From contig NC_041787.1 in the NCBI RefSeq assembly GCF_900090045.1, positions 950,001 to 1,014,000 on the forward strand: DNA of 64,000 nt, given 5' to 3'. The notes beneath the pieces were generated by a model. The model saw only the letters and a program-made list of their open reading frames with translations. It was not told where the DNA came from and searched no databases. Source of the stretch: Plasmodium malariae. Lineage: Eukaryota > Apicomplexa > Aconoidasida > Haemosporida > Plasmodiidae. Made by a program: the position numbers and the translations under genes. This document shows positions 1 through 11,100 of this stretch, piece by piece (position 1 is the stretch's first letter; the number at the start of each line of letters is the position of its first letter).

Positions 1-839
1 ATGCACGTTCACTATATTTTTACCATATTTACTGATTATATTTCATTTTTATCCATTTTTTGTCAATTTTTTTTTTTTTTGTTTTTTACACAAATTAGCT
101 AAAATGTCTACGTTGTTAAGCTTTCTCAAGTGTTTCACGTTTGCAGGAAGATTTATGCATTCTCCGATATTTTTTTCTTCTCTTTTACATTTATAAATTT
201 TTTTATCTAATCATTTTTTCATTTATTCATATTTTCATTTTTTCATCCATTCATATTTTCATTTTTTTTTTTAAATGTAAAAACACTGATTCATATTACA
301 GTGCAATTCGCTGAAGTAATGCAAGTAAAAAACAAATAAAATATATATAATATATATAATATATATAATATATATAATATATATAATATATATAATATAT
401 ATAATATATATAATATATATAATATATATAATACATATAATCCATATAATATATATAATACATATAATATATATAATACATATAATAAATAGAATACATA
501 TAATATATAGAATACATATAATATATAGAATATATATAATATATATATACATATAATATATATAATACATATAATATATATAATACATATAATATATAGA
601 ATACATATAATATATAGAATACATATAATATATAGAATACATATAATATATATAATACATATAATATATATAATACATATACAATATATAAAATGGACAA
701 AACCTTGCAAAGGCTGAGCAAATATGCAAAGCGTGTACAACGCTTTTGACATGTGTGGCATGTGCTGCCACAGCTTACACTTGAATATCCACTTTAATTA
801 TTTCATTGTAGCTACTTTATGAGTATTTTTTTCTAGTTC
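1..839. other. Intergenic region with AT minisatellite
   Basis: I see no gene here. The stretch is T-rich at the left edge and then dominated from about 337 to 690 by an ATATATAAT-type array with interspersed ATACATATA units. The long Tyr/Ile-only reading frames across it are products of the repeat. The 3' end of the HID1-like gene lies immediately to the right, so this probably includes its 3' flank. Confidence 0.7.
337..690. repeat. AT-rich 9-bp tandem array
   Basis: This is a run of near-identical ATATATAAT units, later alternating with ATACATATA and a few GAATACATA variants. It has no coding meaning; all frames give only Ile, Tyr, Met, Cys or Leu. Confidence 0.9.
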
Positions 840-3800
840 TTATGATATAAACTTTATTCCATTATTTATAAAAAGATTTTCTTTGTACATATGGAAAAAA
901 AGGAGAAAATATATGTAGCTAGTAACCCATTTGGACAGCAGCATATTCTTTTCATATTTTCGAATTATGAAAGGAATTTTTTTATTTTTTATTGTTGAGC
1001 AATGATTTTTAATTAGGTTGACAACTTCGTTGTAATCCAGGACTTCTTTTTCATCGCACTCCTCTTCGATCTGCGAAAAAAAAATAAACAAACAGGCAAA
1101 CATATAAGAAATACACAAATAATACACAAATAATACACAAATAATACACAAATAATACACAAATAATACACAAATAATGCACAAATAATACACAAATAAT
1201 ACACAAATAATACACAAATAATACACAAATAATACACAAATAATGCACAAATAATACACAAATAATACACAAATAATACACAAATAATGCACAAATAATA
1301 CACAAATAATACACAAATAATACACAAATAATGCACAAATAATATACAAATAATGCACAAATAATGCACAAATAATGCACAAATAACGCACAAATAACGC
1401 ACATATAACGAAATACAGATAGATAAACAGGGTATGCACGTGAACATCATTACATAAGGCAAAGCGTATTTGGTTCTTCCCTACGAAACCATTTTCAAAA
1501 CTTTCTTGCATATTACCAAAATTGCCAAGTCGTAAATTATGCTGTTGATAAAATGGAGCGGTAATTTGTTTTTCCAATTGACTAGCCAACTTTGGGTCGG
1601 CACCCAATAATCTGCATGAACGGTAAGGAAAAAATGAAAAATACAATATATTTAAAATAATGCAAAAAGAAGCGAAATAAAGCGAAGGGACGCGAATTGA
1701 AGCGAAGGGACGCGAATTGAAGCGAAGGGACGCGAATTGAAGCTGAATGGAATAAAAATGGTAACGGGATCCTACTCGGAAACTCAAATGACAAAATAGC
1801 GCAAGGAGGACATAATCATCTGAAACATTCATCTTGTACAGCTCTTGTGGAAAACTTACCAGTTGGGGTGTTGGAGTCAAATAAATAATTATTTTTTAAC
1901 TCTTCATCCAAATTATGAATAGAAAAGAAAACGTCCTTATTCTTTATGATCATATAAACTAAATTATAGTTATCATTTAAATTATGGGACAGAATATTAT
2001 TTATAAAATCCAGGATAAGAAATAAGGAATAATAATGGTGTTGAGACGACAATATCCATTCCTTTTTTAAAATTTTTTTCAAAATACTAATTATGTATTC
2101 ACAAGAATAAGTGTTCATAGATTTAATATAAACACTCATATTTGTAAGAATTGTAATAGACATATCTATAATTCTTTCAAATTTTAAAAAATATATATTA
2201 TCATTTACTATCATATATAATACGTATACTAAGAAATCTACATATGTATCAAAATGAGATATATTTTTTAAAAGAAAATTTATTTTTATCTTTTGATCAT
2301 ATTTTTCATTTAAATTTTTACAAATAGCTGAATTTGAGGATATTTTCAATATTATGAATAAGCAAATATAAATTAATCCATCTATTTTTCGAATATTAAA
2401 TTCATCGCATTTATTCGATTTATTGTAATTTTCATTATTATAAATAAATTTTTCCTTTTCATCATTTTCTTCTTTTTTGTTTGAAGAGGTCATATTCATC
2501 CCACTACTCATTAAAGCAGTGGTTATCATTCCTTCACGTTTTCTACTATCTGCCAGTCTTTGCATTTCTCTTTTTCTATGATTATTAAAACATAGTAGTA
2601 TATAAAGTATGTAAAATAAAAATATACTGCTATTATGATTTTTTATATACTTAATGAAAAGTTTATTATTATTCATCAGATGCCATAATAAACATAAGTA
2701 ACTGTCTATAAATAAAATATTTTCATTAAAATTTTCAAAATATAATTTATAACTTATTAATATATTTAAAGTCCCTTTGTAAATATACTGCATATTATCT
2801 AATTCTAAATTACGGATCATTTCTAAAAAAACGTTATTACATTGCATATTTTTTGCTTCCTTTTTATTTTTTACATATATATAATAATTATCACTATGTT
2901 TCTCTTCTTCCTTTTGGTTATATTCCTTCAGATATTTTTTTTTATTTTTCAAAACTTGTTCTAATTTATAAAATTTTTTTTTTTTTTTTTTTTTGCTCTT
3001 TTTATTAGTACAAGCACATTTCTCGATATCATTATTATCACTCTCAGACGAGTAGCACGATTCTTCAAACGAGTCATTATATGCAAAGCTGCCATCCAGG
3101 GAAGCCGAGCTTAAACTAGTGGAACTTCCTGGATCTGTGATTTGCCCCTGCTGCTGCAATGGTTGCTTTAAATTGGTATGCAATTGGCTTTTCCATTGCT
3201 TTTCTTCTTTACTACTACGTCTTACAGCTTTGCTGCCAGTGTCCATCTTCTCATTTTCATAGGGTAATGTATCATCTGTTTCTATATTATTAAAATAACA
3301 TACATTTTCGTTTATAGGTGTACATACACTGCTTTCGCTCTTTTTACTCCCTGCTTTGTTTTCTTTTTCTTCCTTAGGAGGGTTAGAAAAGTCGGATTCG
3401 TGTTCCTCTTCCTTATCTGTATTACTATATATATGCTTCTCCTTTTTATCTATACTGAATCTTGACTTATAATAGTATCTAACCGCACTATTCATGTAAT
3501 GTACTTTTTTGTTATCCCTCAAAATAAAGGGGTTAAAATCAATCAATATATTTAAAGTATGGATACATAAATTATAAAATTCTAAATATGTATCATTATA
3601 AAAGTAAAAACTAAAATAATTAAATTCGTTATCATAAATGACGGTTAATAAGGATAAAAAAAAATTAGCAGTAAAGTAAACTTCCCCACTTGTAAAAAGA
3701 AATAAAAAAAAATTTTTTTCCTTTAAATAATTTTTATCATCATAATAGATATATGAACTTAGTAATATTAATAAGCACTTTAATATTTTTATCCTGTTTT

Positions 3801-5483
3801 TAATTAATTCTAAATTTATCATATTATTATTTGCTACAATTGTATTTATCTTTTCATCTCCGTTCCTAAAATGTGTTTCATTCGAGGGACCATATTTCAT
3901 CCCTTTAGCATCTTTTACAAGTAAATAATTTTCGGGTTTGTCCTTATGTGAAATGGGTTCAGCCTCTTGTTTGTTTCTGTTATTCAATTCGTACTTTTCC
4001 ATTTTACTATTTGTAATTGTAGTAGACCAGTGGTTCCTTCTTCCATCTGTTTTTGAAGAATCTTGCTCATTTAATGGAATTTTTTTTTTTTTTCCATTCA
4101 CGTAGTAGATGTCTTTCATAATAGGATCCACATTTTTCCCTTCTTCATTATTCAGTCTGTCATTGTCAAAACTACTACTACTATTACTACTACGATTTTC
4201 ATTATTCACACAACTGCTACTACTATTGCTACTATTTGTAGTATCACCATTTCTACCACTGTTTATGTCAAAACTTCTGACTTGTTCATGTATTGAAAAC
4301 TTTGTTAACCATAGTCTATAAACATCAATGGTATTTTTTACCAACACCATATTCCTAGGGTTAGCGCTACCATCTGGACTAGTAATACCACTATGACGGC
4401 TTTCACATATTGCTTTGTTGATACTTATGTTTTCAGTGAATAAAATTATCAGTAAAAAATTGAAAATATGTAATATTAGTATATTATTACAAATGTAATT
4501 ACGTTCATCCAATATTTCCATACAGTTTTCTTTCCACATTAAGCTAAAGATGTCTCTTTTCTTGTAATTGTACTGGATCACTGGGAGTATACTAAGGCAT
4601 ATTTTTACACAAACCTTGCACTCACGTACCCGCTCGTCACTTGAATCTGCTCGAAAAAATAAAAAATAAAATAAATACATGAACATATACATATATATAT
4701 ACATAATAAACAAAATAAATAGAATAAAAAAAGATAATATCCTCTTTCTTCTGAGCTACTACGCAATATGGAAATATATGCGTCTTGAAGGCACCGTAAC
4801 ACGGGTGCCCATGCGTAAAGCATCTTTAGTAAGCGCTGCATGCAGTATTACACCATCCAGCAATAATTCCTGTATTCACTCACTCACTCATAAATACATA
4901 CATACATATATATACATATATACATGCATACATACATATATACATGCATAAATACATACATATATACATGCATAAATACATACATATATACATGCATAAA
5001 TACATACATATATACATGCATACATACATACATATATACATGCATATACATACATATATACATGCATACATACATACATATATACATGCATAAATACATA
5101 CATATATACATGCATAAATACATACATATATACATGCATACATACATACATATATACATGCATACATACATATATGTTCAGGTATATACAGAGGCACACT
5201 ATTCATTAATAAGGTCGTACAACATGGGGACAGATGACCAAATGAGTAGAGTTGCAAAAATGGTACCTTGCAAAATGTTTTTTAATGTGTTCATTAAAAA
5301 TTTAAATAAAAAGGTTAAATTGGTCACATCGTCTACAATTTTTTTGATTAAATAAAAATTGTTATCACTTTTGAAAGTGTCGTCCAAGTGCAACAATTCG
5401 GAATAGAGTTCTGTTTCTTTTAAATCCTTTTCTTTCAATTTCAGTATAAGGGAATGAATGCTTTTGCTGCTATTCTGCCCCAT
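840..5483 (-). CDS. HID1: HID1-like protein (Golgi/secretory trafficking), 4 exons
   Basis: Exons run 5483-5267, 4646-1860, 1611-1517 and 1070-840, with phases 1, 1 and 0 all matching, giving about 1109 aa. The N-terminus MGQNSSKS is an N-myristoylation signal, as in the HID1/dymeclin group. Segments match animal HID1 in order: SSDERVRECK after exon 1; a helical block with SVYIKSMNTYS and NNILSHNLNDNYNLVYMIIK near residues 880-985; PTQSWLVNWKNKLPL in exon 3; and PFIIRKYEKN followed by W near the C-terminus. HID1 is a peripheral Golgi protein needed for trans-Golgi and secretory-granule sorting in animals. Two Asn/Ser/Lys/Glu-rich insertions (roughly residues 140-300 and 430-600) lengthen it beyond the usual ~790 aa. 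All three introns contain tandem repeats. The homology comes from recalled family motifs; the exon 1-2 and 2-3 joins are supported by both phase and similarity. Confidence 0.85.
1071..1516 (-). repeat. HID1 intron 3 with 11-bp repeat array
   Basis: The intron is filled from about 1108 to 1410 by ACACAAATAAT-type 11-bp units with a few TGCAC variants. It begins GTAATA and ends TTTCGCAG on the minus strand. Confidence 0.8.
1682..1742 (-). repeat. 20-bp repeat, three copies, in HID1 intron 2
   Basis: Three nearly perfect copies of a 20-bp unit read AGCGAAGGGACGCGAATTGA on the plus strand. They sit inside the intron spanning 1612-1859 and are unusually GC-rich for this window. Confidence 0.85.
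4647..5266 (-). repeat. HID1 intron 1 with TACATA/TGCATA array
   Basis: From about 4886 to 5175 the intron consists of tetranucleotide-based units (CATA, TACA, TGCATA) organised in a higher-order period of roughly 24 bp. Open frames across it are artefacts. A second in-frame stretch at 4740-4841 resembles protein but fits neither splice phase nor the HID1 alignment, so I treat it as intronic. Confidence 0.75.
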
Positions 5484-6308
5484 CCTTCATGATAAATGCT
5501 ATATACGATGAAGAAAAAGAGGGAGACGCAGACGAAAAAGATAAAAAAAAAAAAAAAAAAGAATGGGGGGATGGAAAGGGAAGGAAAGGAGCTCGAAGGA
5601 GAAAGACGGGACGGGAAGGAAAAGATGAATTTTCAATTTTTCCTTTGGTAAAGAACCCTAAGTAGTTATTAAGCGGAGTAAAATCATATTATTATCAGCA
5701 TCATTAAAGGAGAACAAAAATATGCGAAAACTGCAGATATGATAACTGCGACAAAAAAAATAAAATAAAAAAAAATAAAAATAAAAATAAAAATAAATAG
5801 AAAAATAAAAAATCCAGCCATAAAATGAAGCAAAAAATTCTTATTTGTAGTATTCAATATACAACTTTTACTTACATATATATACATATTTAACATGAGT
5901 AAATTTTTAGCTACGCTCAAATGTTTACATGTTTTTATATATCTTTTTTTGTTTCGCCTATGGGTAAAGCTTAAGAGTAAAAATATAAACAAACCGGTTT
6001 AGTTTAGCAGTGTAGTAGTGTAACAGTGCAGCAGTGTAGTATTGTAGCAGTACAGAGATATAGCAATATATCAACAAAACAAGAAAGAATATTTTAAGAA
6101 AGCTTAAAAAAAAAAAAAAAAAAAAAAAAAATTAACGTCAATTTTTAAAAATATTATTATTTTCCCCCTTTCTTGAATTTTATAATAAGTGTTAAAACGA
6201 CAAACATAAACTTAAATTTAAATTTAAGCTAAAAATTAAATTTTAAATTTGTACTTCAACGTACAATTAAACTTTCTGTTAAATATATGCTAAATTTTTT
6301 TGCAAACA
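5484..6308. other. Divergent intergenic region between HID1 and NOP10
   Basis: The 5' flanks of two divergently transcribed genes share this stretch, so promoters of both are probably here, although no motif can be named. It holds poly(A) runs near 5546 and 6107, an A/T-biased stretch at 5755-5810, and short CAGTGTAGTA-like repeats near 6007-6060. A minus-strand ORF at 5684-5992 has a hydrophobic end but no recognisable family. Confidence 0.55.
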
Positions 6309-6416
6309 ATGTACATGCTAAGGTATTACTTGGATGAAAACGGAAAAAGGGTTTACACTGTTAAGGTAATGAAAAAGAAATAATATTTTAGGATTTTTTG
6401 AAACACTACATTTGTT

Positions 6417-6449
<33 letters not shown>

Positions 6450-6733
6450 TGTACTTATATAATTACATATTTAATGCGCAATTTTTCAAATATAATTTTA
6501 TTTCTTCAAATTTCTTGCTAGTTTGTTACATGTTACATTCGCTTCATATTACTTTGCATCATTTTATGTCCCTTCATATTACTTTGCTACATTTTACGTT
6601 GGTTCCACATATTCCTTTCTAGCCCCTGATCAACGGAAACGTAACATTCTCAGCTCATCCGTGCAGGTTCTCACCAGACGATAAGTTTTCATCACAGAGA
6701 ATAACCCTCAAGAAACGATTTAATTTGTTATGA
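6309..6733 (+). CDS. NOP10: H/ACA ribonucleoprotein complex subunit NOP10, 2 exons
   Basis: Exon 1 is 6309-6365, encoding [19 protein letters not shown]. Exon 2 is 6623-6733 and includes [17 protein letters not shown] followed by [10 protein letters not shown] and a TGA stop. The donor is GTAATG, the acceptor TTTCTAG, and the join is in phase 0, giving 55 aa. This matches the NOP10 family (about 55-65 aa) along its length: the N-terminal YYL..GKRVYT strand, the SAHP-RFSPDDK segment and the basic C-terminal helix. NOP10 binds dyskerin/Cbf5 in the nucleolus and supports rRNA pseudouridylation and telomerase RNP assembly. Eukaryotic NOP10 lacks the full archaeal zinc ribbon, consistent with the single Cys seen here. 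A second ATG at 6315 could be the start and would remove only two residues. Confidence 0.93.
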
Positions 6734-7015
6734 ATGTTTTTGTTTTTCCAAAATTGCCTTCTATATTTGATCGGAGGGAATATATGAACCCATTTGTTCC
6801 ATACAGTTAGCTGCTATATGTATATGTCCACAAGTATGTGTGTAATATATACATATTTACTTTAAGAAAGCTGAAGAGGAACATCAAAAAGGAGTAGCAG
6901 TACATCCACTTGGAAATTTTTACATACAAAGGGGGGAATATTTTGTTTGGAAATATAATTTTAAAACAAGTGTACATATATATGTAAACTCCTTACATAC
7001 ACATGTACATATACC

Positions 7016-7055
<40 letters not shown>

Positions 7056-7073
7056 GATATATTCTCTTAATAA

Positions 7074-7103
7074 TGAGTTATATAACCGTATTGTTATATA
7101 ACT
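7074..7103. repeat. Perfect inverted repeat (hairpin or cruciform potential)
   Basis: The 12-bp arm GAGTTATATAAC is followed after a 6-nt spacer by its exact reverse complement GTTATATAACTC. There is no following T-run that would suggest a pol III terminator. Confidence 0.75.
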
Positions 7104-8384
7104 CAATGACATTCACCTTTTGAAGACCCATATAAAAACTCATAAGATAGAACTAATGTACATTAACGTAAATGTGCACTCACTGTATTTTTTTAATTAA
7201 CTGTTAAATGTATACACAAAACTCTTCAGAATAATTTTTTGCAATGTGATAAAGCTTAAAAGGATGTTACGCTTTGAAAAATTCTTGTTTGTTTTTGCCA
7301 CACATTTTGCACACCTACGCGAACGTACATTTTATATATACGTATGTAGGGGTACTGCGTGTACTCATTACATATTTGTACCATACTTATTTACACACCT
7401 CCATCTCCTCATATGCAATAACTATTAGCAATTTTTTAAAGACAATTTGAAATTTTTTTCCTTTTCTTAATTCTCAAATATATAAAAGTTGGGATGAACA
7501 TTTAAAATGTATCCTTTTGCGCTCCAATGGGTGTACTATATTTTATATGGGTGTTTAAAAGAAAAAGAAAAGAAAGAAAGAAAAAGAAAAAAATGAAAAA
7601 GAAAAAAAAAGAAAAAAAAAAAAAACGAAAAAGAAAAAAAATGGTAATGATAAAAATACTTTTATTTATATGATGCACAGTCAACATATAAATGGCTAAA
7701 AATGGGGAAAACGAATGAACGAGCGAACAAAAAAATCAGTTAAACGAATTAACGAACAAGAAAATCAATTAAACGAATGAACCAACAAATGTTAAGCGAG
7801 AGGGGAACGAGCAGACGACAAAACTTGCGAAAGTACGAACAAATGGCGCAGAGTTGCAAATACATAATTCTGCAAAGTGCATAACGTGTAAGCATTTAAT
7901 TACAAGCAAATTGCATACTTATTCTTTTTAGAATTTTTGCAGCAATTTGAAATTAAATTTTCTCAGCAAAAAAAAAAAATATATATATATAAAATATGCG
8001 TTTTATTTATTTTAAATAAAACAAAATCATAGAACAAAAGAAAATATGAGTGATATGACCAGAAATTAACATAAAAATTACTGTTTGGAAATAAACACAC
8101 ATATGCACACACATATATACGTATATGCATATATATATATATATAACACTAGCTCAGTAGCCGTGTACTTTGCCCCCCCCCCTTTTTACAGCTTCACCTA
8201 TTAACGATGTGTACGCGTATCTTTTTCAATTCGCGCTTATTTCATTGAGTCTGCACACACCATTTGCAAATGGGTATTTGTAAGAGTTACAAGTGCTTAA
8301 CTGTTGAGATCTTATACCCTCACCAGTATTCTCTTCACATAGCTGAGACAAATTAAATGTAATAAAATAATTTTACTGACCTCA

Positions 8385-8462
8385 CGTTGATGATCTCAAG
8401 TTGATGATCTCAAGTTGATGACCCCACGTTGGTGATCTCAAGTTGATGACCTCACGTTGATA
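8385..8462. repeat. GTTGATGATCTCAA-type tandem repeat
   Basis: About five imperfect copies alternate CTCAAGTTGATGATC and CTCACGTTGATGACC. They lie about 160 bp upstream of the SF-assemblin start codon, in a likely 5' UTR or promoter region. Confidence 0.75.
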
Positions 8463-8621
8463 ACTTAATTTTTATTACTCAAAATTTTCAACTTAATTTT
8501 TGTAACTCCATTTTTTCAGCTTAATATTTATAACTCCATTTTTTCAGCTTAATTTTTATAACTCATTTCTTTCGGCTGAACTTTATCTTACTCTTCTCGA
8601 CCACTCTGCAAAATTTTAACC

Positions 8622-9600
8622 ATGATTGACAATTGCGAAAGCTCCACGACGTCTGAAGGGAATTTGACGTATGACTTAAATATGAGCAGAAATAAAATTC
8701 CTGACATGTCATATTTAAATGAGTCGACTTTTTTGGACGAACGGCTAAATAAAAAAATAGAGGGAGAGAATTATTACCAAGAAATAAAATATGATATATT
8801 AAGAATTGAAAGGAATATAAATATTGAAGTAAAAAAACGAATTGAAGCAAATAAAAATATCCAGCAGTTAATTGAACATACTGCAAATGATATGATAAAT
8901 AATGTTTTAAATAAAATAACTGCAAAAATTGAAAAAATTTCTTTAGATTTGGACAAAATTATAAAAAAATGTGAAGAATTAGAAAAAGTTATTGGACAAA
9001 TAAAAGTAGAATTACCTACAAAAATTCAAACAGAAATGATAAGCTTAAAAAGAGAAATATCTGACTTTCAAATTGTAATTAATAAATATATAAATAATAA
9101 AAAAAAGAGAGATAATATATTATTCGGTAAAATAGAAAACATTAATGCGTACATAAATAGTAAAATTCAAAGTGAAATTTCCTTTAAGCAAGAAGATTTA
9201 ATTATGCTCAAAAATGAAAGTGACAAATTATTGCACTATGATTTTGATGAAGATATGAACTTCAAAAATGTTTTTGTCGAAGATATTGAAGAGATAAAGG
9301 ATGCGCTTGCTTTAACCATAAAGGCGAGAGAACAGTCGGACGATGATATCATACAAGTACGATTCTGTCTTTTTTTTTGTCAGTTATGTTTTGCTTCTTT
9401 TTTCCTATTTTTCCTAATTTTTCTCACTTTTCATAAGTTTTCTTATTTTTCCATAAATTTTCTTAAAATTCCATACCTTTTCACATATTTTCATAAATTT
9501 TATTATTTTTCATCCTTATTTTTTCCTTCTACAGGCCATGAACAAATACACTAGTGTTCTGCAAAAAGCATTACAGTCCGTTATTACAAACAGCCACTGA
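8622..9600 (+). CDS. SF-assemblin, 2 exons
   Basis: Exon 1 is 8622-9356 and exon 2 is 9535-9600, joined in phase 0 (donor GTACGA, acceptor TTCTACAG), giving 266 aa. The short second exon encodes AMNKYTSVLQKALQSVITNSH. The protein is almost entirely a charged coiled coil from about residue 50 to 215. It has the SF-assemblin/beta-giardin pattern in which a helix of the type IERNINIEVKKRIEANKNIQ is followed by regular Lys/Glu heptads. SF-assemblins form striated fibres; in apicomplexans they link the centrosome/MTOC to the forming daughter-cell apical complex. The N-terminal 45 residues are Ser/Thr-rich, like the phosphorylated head of the family. Length (~270 aa) is normal. Confidence 0.85.
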
Positions 9601-10373
9601 TTTAACACCAATGGTTAGAAGCCAAGGTTTATGCTTATACGTTTATACATGTATATATATATATATATATATGCATAATGGAACATGAGCACATATATGA
9701 TTTGTACAATTTTATTTGCCGCCTTCCATCCTATTGAATAAAATTTGCAAGTGTTCCTCTATGTAACACTTGAGAATTCTCAATTTAAAACTAAAATTTT
9801 TTTCGTTTTTCTCCGTAATTAAATTTGCAAACATATTTAAATGTTTCTTTTTTTTTCCATGTATATGTTAATACTACTGAATATTTCGATGAGCTTTTTT
9901 TTTTTTTTTTGTATTCTCTTTCCATTCAACATTGTGTATCTATATTTAGCTTATTTTACGTTTATCGTTCTTTCCCCAAAAAAAATTAGTAACGAAAATT
10001 AAACACTGTTATTTTGCTACTCCTTTTTTTGTTTTCTTGTTTTTTTGTTTTTCGGGTTATCTATTTCTCTGTTTGTTTGTGTGGTTTTGTTTATTTCTCT
10101 GTTTGCCTGTTTGATTTTATTTATTTCTCTGTTTGCTCGTTTGTGGTTGTTTATTTTTTTTTCATCGTAAATTTTTATTTTCCCTATTTTTCAGTGAAAT
10201 TTTTTTTTTCTTTTTTTATAATATGTAAATATTTTTTTTTGTAGCTCATTTTTTTTTTTTTTTTTTTTTTTTTTAGTGAATTTATTTTTTTCCTTTTCAT
10301 TTAAGTAAATTATAGTTGAAAAAAAAAAAAAGAAAATTTTGCATTTTAAGAAAAAAAATACCATAAAAATAAG
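9601..10373. other. Intergenic region, T-rich
   Basis: The region contains the SF-assemblin 3' flank, a TA microsatellite near 9652-9672 and long T-runs at 9895-9912 and 10248-10275. A loose repeat of TTTATTTCTCTGTTTG units occurs at 10060-10150. I see no supported gene. Confidence 0.6.
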
Positions 10374-10580
10374 TCAACTCTTTTTCTTTTTTTTTTTTGT
10401 TAAAAAAGATTCTTTTTGTACTGTCGCAGCTATAAATTTGTATCGGTAAGCGTGTATAAATATATATATATTATATACATGTTTATATATGTATACAATG
10501 TTTTTATATAAGTGCGTACCTGAACTGCTCTTGTTCCCATAATTCTTGTTCAACTCCCCTTTGCCCTTAAAAGTTTTCAT
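10374..10580 (-). CDS. Possible 38-aa lysine-rich spliced ORF, unknown function
   Basis: Exon 1 is 10580-10520 and exon 2 is 10429-10374, joined in phase 1 (donor GTACGC, acceptor TTTATAG). The product would begin MKTFKGKGELNKNYG and end in a KKKKKKS tail. The unspliced frame is also open but crosses AT-rich repeat-like sequence, which favours splicing. I do not recognise a family. A basic, nucleolar-type small protein is possible, as is a chance ORF. Further exons on the left cannot be excluded. Confidence 0.3.
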   Translation of the reverse strand: MKTFKGKGELNKNYGNKSSSGTHLYKNIVYIYKHVYNIYIFIHAYRYKFIAATVQKESFLTKKKKKKS

Positions 10581-11100
10581 TTTGTGTTAAAAAAATTTAT
10601 AATTATTGTAGTGCGGAAAAAGTAAATTATATAAAACTATTTAATATACGCAGAAGGATGTAACATAATAGTGTTGTCACTCGCAAAAGGATATTAATTT
10701 TTGTGTGGCAGCAGAGTTACACATATGTATTTATATATATAATTTATACTTACATATATATACATGTACATACATGTTACGTATATATGCATATTTTACA
10801 CAAGTCCGTGAGCATTTTTCGAACTAAAAGGAGTATAATGGAATAAATTTTTTTTATCATTTTTGTTTTGCTTTTATTTCGTTATTTTTCGCATGAACAG
10901 TTAAGGTAAAAAAAGGTCACATCGCACATATTTGGTAATTCAGTACAGTTATGGCTGATACGTATGTACAAACATGAGCATATCCATATATATACGTACA
11001 TACGCGCGCATTTACATACATATACTTACATATATATATATACATATATATATATATATTTAAACATACGTTAATTCCCTCTCCCCCCCTCGGCGATTAA
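10581..11100. other. Intergenic region upstream of the zinc-finger/TM gene
   Basis: The region is TATA-rich microsatellite sequence (10990-11065) followed by a short C/T-rich stretch just before the start codon at 11101. I see no gene. It is the likely promoter and 5' UTR of the plus-strand gene. Confidence 0.6.

Larger units (their letters stand above)
6734..8621. other. Intergenic region, no gene seen
   Basis: The region contains a TA microsatellite near 7022-7050, a perfect inverted repeat near 7074-7103, a purine-rich A/G stretch at 7558-7640, and imperfect repeats based on ACGAA at 7700-7830. It also has a ten-C run at 8173-8182 and the tandem repeat at 8385-8462. It likely includes the NOP10 3' flank and the SF-assemblin promoter. 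Confidence 0.6.

Noticed and set aside
271..771. Long Ile/Tyr-only reading frames
   Set aside because: They are translations of the AT minisatellite with no composition typical of a protein.
4740..4841. Possible extra HID1 exon (QRLLKMLYAWAPVLRCLQ)
   Set aside because: The stretch looks protein-like, but no acceptor and donor pair keeps phase, and exon 1 joins directly to 4646 in phase 1 with better agreement to HID1.
5684..5992. Minus-strand hydrophobic ORF between HID1 and NOP10
   Set aside because: Composition is driven by T-runs; no family recognised and no splice model improves it.
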